Shown: in pieces, positions 6,955-11,916 of the stretch
Numbering within the stretch: the stretch's first letter is position 1
Layout of the letters: each line of letters opens with the position of its first letter
Position numbers and translations under genes: made by a program
The notes under the pieces: model-generated
The model's input: only the letters and a program-made list of their open reading frames with translations
Told to the model about the DNA's origin: nothing
Databases searched by the model: none
Source: Campylobacterota bacterium
GTDB lineage: Bacteria > Campylobacterota > Campylobacteria > Campylobacterales > JALSKU01
Direction: 5' to 3'
NCBI GenBank assembly: GCA_013153915.1
Contig: JAADDL010000100.1
Location: 1 to 11,916 of the forward strand
DNA: 11,916 bases

Positions 6955-7027
6955 TACTAAAAGCTCTTAAGATGCTTCATTTATATTTTTCTAAGTTTAA
7001 GCTTTAAGCTCAACATAAGGATAAAAG

Positions 7028-7663
7028 ATGAGAAAAAGAGTCGTTATTTTCGATATGGACGGCACATTGATAGACAGTAGCGTAGCTATAACGGAAAGTA
7101 TCAATTTTGTCAGACTTGAGCTAGGTTTGTCTCCTTTTAGCGTTCAAACGGTAACGAAACTTATCAATATGCCCGACCAAGACTTGCCTAAACTTTTTTA
7201 TGAAGATGTTAAGCCGTATAGCGAATGCAGAAAGATATTTGAAAAGCACTATTATCAAAACTGTATAGACAAAAGCGTCATATATAGCGGTGTCAAAGAG
7301 ATGCTAAAAGATTTAGATGATAGCGGATTTGAACTCTTTGTCGCTACGAATGCGTACGAGATGTTTGCAAAAAGAATGTTAAAGAGATTTGATATAGAAA
7401 AGTATTTCAAGATTGTGCTCGGTTCGGACTCCATAGGCGTTAGAAAACCGGATCCCAAAGTCATACGATATATACTTGAAAAATTTGACGCAAAAGAAGA
7501 TGAGGCCGTGTTGATAGGGGATAGTCTAAAAGATGAAGAAGCCGCTAAAAATGCGGGTATAGAGTATATTTTTGTTGATTGGGGTTTTGGAGAGTGCGAG
7601 CGACCTAGTCATACACTCTCTTTGGATAGATTAAATACTCTAAAGGAGATACTGAGTCGTTAA
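7028..7663 (+). CDS. HAD-superfamily hydrolase, phosphoglycolate phosphatase-like
   Basis: Cytoplasmic phosphatase of the haloacid dehalogenase superfamily, subfamily I with an alpha-helical cap (about 15-90). All four motifs are present: I, FDMDGTLID with nucleophile D9 and acid/base D11; II, VATN with T107; III, RKPDP with K140; IV, LIGDSLKDEEAA with D165 and D169. The 211-residue length suits Gph/PGP-like enzymes. The substrate cannot be read from sequence: phosphoglycolate is the usual guess, but pyrophosphate or sugar phosphates are alternatives. The ATG follows AAGGAT at proper spacing. Its TAA stop shares bases with the stop of the convergent DUF302 gene. Confidence 0.9.
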   Translation: MRKRVVIFDMDGTLIDSSVAITESINFVRLELGLSPFSVQTVTKLINMPDQDLPKLFYEDVKPYSECRKIFEKHYYQNCIDKSVIYSGVKEMLKDLDDSGFELFVATNAYEMFAKRMLKRFDIEKYFKIVLGSDSIGVRKPDPKVIRYILEKFDAKEDEAVLIGDSLKDEEAAKNAGIEYIFVDWGFGECERPSHTLSLDRLNTLKEILSR

Positions 7664-8166
7664 AATATGCTAAATCTGAAATGGACAAAGCCCATTATGG
7701 ATTCCATATCTTTGACTACATTTTCCATAACATCGCCTGTTTTCGTACCGCTAAACATCCTTGCCATAAGGTATCCGTTCATCAAACCTATCTCGACTTT
7801 GCCGTTACTTAACTCATAGACACTGATACTCAAAGGCATTTTTACGGACATAAATTTTCTATCGTCACTACTTAGCATTTTGGCGGATAGTTTTGCGTTG
7901 CAAAATTTGATGATTTTGACTTTTCCTATATCTTTACCGCCATGTTTTACGATCTCCTCTTCTTGGTTTATGATATTTACCACATGCCAGCCGGGTTGAG
8001 CGTTTATCCTGTTTGCTATAAGTTTGACGGTTTTTTCGAAGCTATACGGACTTGTCACCTCTTTGAAAAACATCTGCTTGGCACCTATTTTAAACATAAA
8101 CGGTATCACAAAAAAGGAGACGACTACCCCTAGTAAAAATCCCGCTATCAAAACTCTTTTATTCAT
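7660..8166 (-). CDS. DUF302 domain protein with N-terminal membrane anchor
   Basis: 168 residues. A hydrophobic helix near the N-terminus (about 5-27, after MNKR) probably anchors the protein, with the rest outside the cytoplasm; no cleavage site is obvious. The remainder fits DUF302: SFEKTVKLIANRINAQPGWHV-type opening (42-62), a KFCNAKLSAKMLSS stretch (87-100), then MPLSISVYELSNGKVEIGLMN (110-130). No function is established for the family. The ATG lies 1 base after the stop of the SLAC1-type channel gene. Its strong ribosome site GGAGG sits inside the last codons of that gene, so the two are co-translated and probably work together. The 3' end overlaps the HAD gene by 4 bases. Confidence 0.85.
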   Translation of the reverse strand: MNKRVLIAGFLLGVVVSFFVIPFMFKIGAKQMFFKEVTSPYSFEKTVKLIANRINAQPGWHVVNIINQEEEIVKHGGKDIGKVKIIKFCNAKLSAKMLSSDDRKFMSVKMPLSISVYELSNGKVEIGLMNGYLMARMFSGTKTGDVMENVVKDMESIMGFVHFRFSIF

Positions 8167-8167
8167 G

Positions 8168-9136
8168 TTAATTTTCCTCCGAAATACAAATCTTCTCTTC
8201 TTTTACGGCTTCTACGGTCTTGTAACTTACTATGACGACGACAAGCGTCGTTGCCACAACCAATACCCATGAACCTATATAAAGCAAACTTGAACGATAA
8301 ACCAAATACAAAAGTATGGTGGCTATACTCATCGCCGCCATAGGAAATGTATAAGCCCACCAAGATATGAAAAACTCCATTTTAGTAAATTTATTGACCA
8401 TAAAAAGCATAAGAATAAAGGTAAAAAGCGCTACGCAATATAAAAATAAGCTTGTCAAATCGATACTGCCGAAAGTGATACGAAAGTAACTTATAAAGCC
8501 GACGGCGGGTGGCGCTATGAGTATAAAAAATGTCGGCAACAATCTTTTGGCAAGAGGGTGGTGAAAAATCATCCTATATGTGATAATAACAAAAAGCACT
8601 ATCCAAAAGAATATACCGATACTAAAATAAAACAAAGATACATATTCCGGCATACAGTCTACCCCCACCACGGGCACCAAAACATTTCCTACGATAGGAA
8701 TAAACCAAGCGGGAGAGATGTGTCCGATATCAAATGTGTGGTCTATCCAAAATTTCATAGTTATATATGTAAAATATAGATGTAAAGGTGCGCCGATAAA
8801 CCAAAAGGTGACGGAAACCGCGGGGTTGTAGTCGTAGTATGATATGGATAAAAGCAAAAAGCTTATAGATATTGCCGAAGCAAAAGCGCTTTTTACGGGG
8901 TGATTGAATTCCGCTTTTACTTCGGACGGATAATATACCCATTTTAACAGATATGCCCCAAATATCAAAAAGAAGAGTATCGTATCCGCAAAAAGCATCA
9001 ACTCATATACTCCGTATGAAAAATCAAGTATATGATACGCCTTTGCATACACGATGGTTAATCCCGAAAAACCCATTATAACAGCAAAAAGTTGTACAGG
9101 AAAGCATTTTAGGCTTCTTTTTTTGTTTTCTTTCAT
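8168..9136 (-). CDS. SLAC1/TehA-family anion channel or transporter
   Basis: 322 residues with about ten hydrophobic helices, as expected for the TDT/SLAC1/TehA family in the inner membrane. Family-like segments are NHPVKSAFASAISISFLLLS (78-97), SPAWFIPIVGNVLVP (141-155), and HHPLAKRLLPTFFILIAPPA (192-211) with PAVGFISY. Known relatives pass anions such as nitrate or chloride (SLAC1), take part in tellurite resistance (TehA), or export sulfite (yeast Ssu1) or malate; the substrate here cannot be told. The ATG is preceded by GGGGGTGAT, a near-perfect ribosome site. It is the first gene of a two-gene unit with the DUF302 gene and has its own promoter. Confidence 0.88.
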   Translation of the reverse strand: MKENKKRSLKCFPVQLFAVIMGFSGLTIVYAKAYHILDFSYGVYELMLFADTILFFLIFGAYLLKWVYYPSEVKAEFNHPVKSAFASAISISFLLLSISYYDYNPAVSVTFWFIGAPLHLYFTYITMKFWIDHTFDIGHISPAWFIPIVGNVLVPVVGVDCMPEYVSLFYFSIGIFFWIVLFVIITYRMIFHHPLAKRLLPTFFILIAPPAVGFISYFRITFGSIDLTSLFLYCVALFTFILMLFMVNKFTKMEFFISWWAYTFPMAAMSIATILLYLVYRSSLLYIGSWVLVVATTLVVVIVSYKTVEAVKEEKICISEEN

Positions 9137-9173
9137 ATCACCCCCTCGTATGCGATTCAGGATTATAAAAAAT

Positions 9174-9192
9174 GAGTATAATTATCATAATC
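9174..9192 (-). promoter_or_regulatory. Fur-box-like sequence in the SLAC1 gene leader
   Basis: Minus-strand GATTATGATAATTATACTC matches the classical 19-base Fur box GATAATGATAATCATTATC at 15 of 19 positions by my hand count. It begins next to the predicted transcription start (about 9193), a sensible place for repression. AT-rich DNA inflates such matches, and campylobacterial Fur sites deviate from the E. coli consensus, so this is only a candidate. Confidence 0.35.
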
Positions 9193-9199
9193 AAACAAA

Positions 9200-9228
9200 A
9201 TGATACTATAAAAAGTAAGTGTTGTCAA
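9200..9228 (-). promoter_or_regulatory. Sigma-70 promoter for the SLAC1-DUF302 operon
   Basis: On the minus strand a perfect -35 TTGACA (9223-9228), a 17-base spacer, and -10 TATCAT (9200-9205). The predicted start near 9193 gives a leader of about 57 bases. A 7-bp inverted repeat (TGATACT 9201-9207 / AGTATCA 9234-9240) flanks the -35, with one arm overlapping the -10, a possible operator. Confidence 0.55.
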
Positions 9229-9244
9229 TGTAAAGTATCAAGAT

Positions 9245-9259
9245 TGTTGCTAAGCAACA
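9245..9259 (-). repeat. Short hairpin across the stop codon of the J-domain gene
   Basis: TGTTGC and GCAACA form a 6-bp perfect stem with a 3-base loop, and the TAG stop (9250-9252) lies within it. No U run follows on the minus strand, so termination efficiency is doubtful. It may mark the end of the upstream unit before the separate SLAC1 promoter. Confidence 0.35.
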
Positions 9260-10077
9260 TCGCCAAGATATTTATGGTACTCTTTTATAGTTTTGTAGGC
9301 TTGTTGAATCTCTTGAAATTTTCTTTTATAAACCTTGAGGATTATTTCATTGTCGTTCGAGAGGGTATCGGGGTGGTATTTTTTTACCAAAGATAGATAG
9401 TTTTGTCTCACTTTTTCGTAAGGGTCGGCACAACTACAGTGAAGTTTTTTGTAGTAATCTTCAAGCAAAAGTTCCGCTCTTTTTCTATTTTTGGAGATCT
9501 TTTTTATATTTTCGGCTTTTATCGTCTTAAAAATCTCTTTATCGTATGTGATATCGAGATATAAGCCGGGTATCTCTTTTGTGGAGATAAAATCTCTTAA
9601 TAATTTTCCGAAATTTTCGTCTATATCGTATATGCAAACGGTATTGAGCGACGGATAGTGGACTACTTTGTATCCTTTGAAAAAGTTTTTTATACCTCTT
9701 GATAAGGCTCTGTTGTTTTTATCCGTCGATATCTCTACGGCGTTTATACTTTTTTTATAGGATACCGATATCTTTACCACTTGGCGGATTTGATTTTTTT
9801 GAGATAGCGATATTTTGATAATTTTATTGAAAGCCTTTTCTATTTGCCAGATTTTTTTTAATTTTTTATGGGTTTTTTTGGCGTATATCCTTGATAGAAA
9901 TTTTAAAAAATATTTTCTTCCTATCTTTTCCTCGACATCGTTAAAGACTATGATTTTATCCGTACCGATGAGTCTGTTTTTTAGATTTTTTTCGACTAAA
10001 TCTTTTAGATAACAAAATGTCTCGATATCGTTATCAATGATAACGTTTACTTGACTTTTTGTCTGTTTTACCTTCAT
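9250..10077 (-). CDS. Protein with C-terminal J domain (DnaJ-like co-chaperone domain)
   Basis: 275 residues. The C-terminal 206-267 is a J domain: DYYKKLHCSCADPYEKVRQNYLS, then KKYHPDTL with the essential HPD at 235-237, then KRKFQEIQQAYKTIK. J domains stimulate the ATPase of DnaK (Hsp70), so a role in directing DnaK to a particular client is likely. The first 200 residues are lysine-rich, resemble nothing I recognise, and lack membrane helices, a zinc-finger region or a glycine/phenylalanine linker. It is therefore not DnaJ itself but a class C-type J protein with its domain at the unusual C-terminal end. The ATG follows AAAGG. It lies 51 bases after the coiled-coil gene and probably shares its transcript. 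Confidence 0.85.
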   Translation of the reverse strand: MKVKQTKSQVNVIIDNDIETFCYLKDLVEKNLKNRLIGTDKIIVFNDVEEKIGRKYFLKFLSRIYAKKTHKKLKKIWQIEKAFNKIIKISLSQKNQIRQVVKISVSYKKSINAVEISTDKNNRALSRGIKNFFKGYKVVHYPSLNTVCIYDIDENFGKLLRDFISTKEIPGLYLDITYDKEIFKTIKAENIKKISKNRKRAELLLEDYYKKLHCSCADPYEKVRQNYLSLVKKYHPDTLSNDNEIILKVYKRKFQEIQQAYKTIKEYHKYLGDVA

Positions 10078-10128
10078 CTTAAGCCTTTTTTCGGTTTGTC
10101 ATATCAAAGCAATAACCATACCAATAGT

Positions 10129-10596
10129 CTAAGTTTTAGTATACATATCCTTTAATTTTTGGTACTCTTCGTGAAGTTTTTCTCTTAGTTCGTCCGCTAT
10201 ATCCTCACCGTTTTTAAAATACTTTTTTATACTCTCATCCAAAGAAGACAATATATAGAAAAACTCTTTTTCTATCTCCTTTTTATCCTTTTCTTTTGCT
10301 TTTTGAGTCTCAAAAAACGCCAATTTTCTAATAAAAGAGTACAGCTCCTCTTTGACTTCATCTCTTTTTGTTTCGTCGGATAGTAGGTATCTGTCGTTAT
10401 CAAGTACGCTATTTTTATCCACTATCTCTTCTAGTTCTTTGATATACCTCTCCACTATGCGTGCGTATCTTGAATAAAATTCAAAGGAGTTACTCTCAAT
10501 AGAGTCCACTTTTAAAATAACTTTATTAATATTTTTATACATAAAAAAAGCGACTATCATGATAGCGATTATGGCGGATAATAGATGTTGCTCCAT
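10129..10596 (-). CDS. Hypothetical membrane-anchored, probably coiled-coil protein, 155 residues
   Basis: I do not recognise a family. One N-terminal membrane helix (about 4-20, LLSAIIAIMIVAFFMYK) is followed by a long, highly charged, predicted helical region rich in Glu and Lys (about 25-152, for example AKEKDKKEIEKEF at 99-111), consistent with coiled coils on the cytoplasmic side, although orientation is uncertain. The ATG follows a GAGGT ribosome site, with an extended -10 just upstream. It is divergent from the DAHP synthase gene and is the first gene of a unit with the J-domain gene. A co-operonic J protein makes a membrane scaffold or chaperone partner conceivable, but this is speculative. 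Confidence 0.75.
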   Translation of the reverse strand: MEQHLLSAIIAIMIVAFFMYKNINKVILKVDSIESNSFEFYSRYARIVERYIKELEEIVDKNSVLDNDRYLLSDETKRDEVKEELYSFIRKLAFFETQKAKEKDKKEIEKEFFYILSSLDESIKKYFKNGEDIADELREKLHEEYQKLKDMYTKT

Positions 10597-10622
10597 TGTT
10601 TTACCTCATATATTTTTTAAAA

Positions 10623-10631
10623 ATTATAACA
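10623..10631 (-). promoter_or_regulatory. Extended -10 promoter of the coiled-coil/J-domain unit
   Basis: Minus-strand TGTTATAAT is a perfect TGnTATAAT element. The -35 region is poor. The predicted start near 10616 gives a leader of about 20 bases before the ATG at 10596. Confidence 0.5.
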
Positions 10632-10665
10632 AATTGTTACTTAAAACTGAAAAATTCTATTTTTT

Positions 10666-10695
10666 TTGACCAATTTACCAAATATAAAGTAATAT
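10666..10695 (+). promoter_or_regulatory. Sigma-70 promoter of the DAHP synthase gene
   Basis: TTGACC (10666-10671) and TAATAT (10690-10695) are separated by 18 bases. The predicted start is near 10702, about 34 bases before the ATG. A run of eight T (10660-10667) leads into the -35. No leader peptide or attenuator is visible. Confidence 0.5.
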
Positions 10696-10735
10696 TTGTG
10701 TATTTTTACAAGAAATAAATTTTTAGGAAAGTGAT

Positions 10736-11916
10736 ATGAAAGATTGGAATCCATCAAGTTGGACAAATAAAGAGATAAAACAACAGCCGGTATACCCGGA
10801 CCCTGAAAAGTTAAAAGAGGTGGAAGATACTCTTAGCAAATTTCCTCCGCTTGTTTTTGCAGGAGAGGTAAGAAACTTAAAAAGAGACCTCAAAGAGGCT
10901 ACAGAAGGTAAAGCCTTTTTGCTACAAGGCGGAGACTGTGCCGAGAGTTTTGCCGAGTTTAGCGCCGATAATATAAGAGATACTTTCAAAGTCATACTTC
11001 AAATGGCGGTAGTATTGACATTTTCGGGCGGTTGTCCGGTAGTAAAAGTAGGCAGGATGGCGGGACAGTTCGCCAAACCCAGAAGTAGCGACTATGAAGA
11101 GAAAGACGGTATAAAACTACCCAGCTATAGAGGCGACATAATCAACGATATAGCCTTCACGAAAGAGGGCAGAACTCCGGATCCCGAAAGAATGATAAGA
11201 GCCTACAACCAATCAGCCGCTACCCACAACCTGCTAAGGGCATTTGCCAGAGGAGGTTTGGCCGATCTTCATCAGATAAATAAGTGGAATTTGGGTTTTA
11301 TCAAAGACAATCAGCTAGATAGCAGATATAAAGTCTTGACCGATAAGATAACGGAAGCTTTGGCGTTTATGGACGCTTGCGGGATAAACTCTCAAAATAC
11401 GCCAAACATCAAGCAAACTACACTTTATACCTCTCATGAAGCTCTGCTTTTAAACTACGAAAAAGCTTTGACTAGAAAAGATAGCACGAGCGGGGATTGG
11501 TACGATTGTTCGGCCCATATGCTCTGGATAGGAGATAGAACGAGAGACGTTGACGGCGCTCATGTGGAGTTTTTAAGAGGCGTCAAGAACCCCATAGGCG
11601 TAAAAGCTGGACCGACTATGAGTACGACCGATCTTATCAAGCTAACAGACATCCTAAACCCGGAAAATGAAGCGGGAAGACTCAATGTCATAGTCAGGAT
11701 GGGTGCGGATGATATAGGAAAGTATCTGCCAAAACTCATAAAAGCGGTTGAGAGAGAGGGTAAAAAGGTGCTTTGGAGCATAGATCCGATGCATGGAAAT
11801 ACCATCAAAACATCAAATAACTACAAAACTAGACCGTTTGACAAGATACTTAAAGAGGTTGAGAGATTTTTCGAGATACACGCTGCAGAAGGCACATATG
11901 CGGGCGGAGTTCACTT
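10736..11916 (+). CDS. Class II 3-deoxy-7-phosphoheptulonate (DAHP) synthase, 3' end cut by window edge
   Basis: Condenses phosphoenolpyruvate and erythrose 4-phosphate to DAHP, the first step of aromatic amino acid (shikimate) synthesis. The frame runs open from ATG 10736-10738 to the window end: 393 codons of a family usually about 450 long. The ribosome site is TAGGAAAGTGAT. It is clearly the plant/AroA-II type: WNPSSW near the N-terminus, LLQGGDCAESF (63-72) with the metal-ligand cysteine C68, KVGRMAGQFAKPRS (104-117), GDRTRDVDGAHVEFL (266-280), NPIGVKAGPT (285-294), and WSIDPMHGNT (348-357) with metal-ligand H353. The visible end GGVH matches the start of the HLE/HFE-type motif. I leave the symbol blank because naming differs (aroF, aroG, aroA2). 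Confidence 0.96.
   Translation, partial: MKDWNPSSWTNKEIKQQPVYPDPEKLKEVEDTLSKFPPLVFAGEVRNLKRDLKEATEGKAFLLQGGDCAESFAEFSADNIRDTFKVILQMAVVLTFSGGCPVVKVGRMAGQFAKPRSSDYEEKDGIKLPSYRGDIINDIAFTKEGRTPDPERMIRAYNQSAATHNLLRAFARGGLADLHQINKWNLGFIKDNQLDSRYKVLTDKITEALAFMDACGINSQNTPNIKQTTLYTSHEALLLNYEKALTRKDSTSGDWYDCSAHMLWIGDRTRDVDGAHVEFLRGVKNPIGVKAGPTMSTTDLIKLTDILNPENEAGRLNVIVRMGADDIGKYLPKLIKAVEREGKKVLWSIDPMHGNTIKTSNNYKTRPFDKILKEVERFFEIHAAEGTYAGGVH

Noticed and set aside
9245..9259. Stop-codon hairpin of the J-domain gene as an intrinsic terminator
   Set aside because: The stem is only 6 bp and lacks a U tract. I list it as a repeat, not a terminator.

Overview
The window looks like chromosomal DNA of a member of the Campylobacterota (Epsilonproteobacteria). 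The case rests on an AT-rich composition, a flagellar P-ring chaperone gene embedded among housekeeping genes, the order flgA-ubiX-coaD-tmk-hisS-speA-cysE, which I recall as characteristic of that phylum, and a class II DAHP synthase. I cannot name a genus from the sequence alone.

Left block (1-5934, all minus strand): a very compact run reading right to left as tRNA-Gly(GCC), flgA, ubiX, coaD, tmk, hisS, speA and cysE (cut by the window edge). Junctions overlap by 4 to 10 bases or leave only 3 to 17 bases, so the set is probably one transcriptional unit with coupled translation. A near-consensus sigma-70 promoter sits just upstream of the tRNA, with a second, extended -10 element further upstream. 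The proteins serve unrelated pathways: flagellar assembly, flavin prenylation, coenzyme A, dTTP, tRNA charging, polyamine and cysteine synthesis. The oddest point is flgA, whose only conventional in-frame start codon lies inside the tRNA.

Middle (5935-7663, plus strand): an unrecognised 206-residue membrane protein; a 225-base gap holding two perfect inverted repeats, one with a GGAGGAGG loop; and a HAD-family phosphatase whose stop codon overlaps the stop codon of the convergent gene.

Right block (7660-10596, minus strand): a DUF302 membrane-anchored protein and a SLAC1/TehA-type anion channel form a two-gene operon behind their own promoter, with a Fur-box-like sequence next to the predicted transcription start. 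Upstream lie a protein with a C-terminal J domain and an unrecognised N-terminal part, and a membrane-anchored, probably coiled-coil protein.

Far right (10736-11916, plus strand): the first 393 codons of a class II DAHP synthase (first step of the shikimate pathway), divergent from the coiled-coil gene and sharing a roughly 140-base promoter region with it.

I see no mobile element, CRISPR array, rRNA or recognisable defence system. Most of the window is ordinary core genome. The points worth a second look are the tRNA/flgA overlap, the structured gap before the HAD gene, and the SLAC1-DUF302 cassette with its control region.
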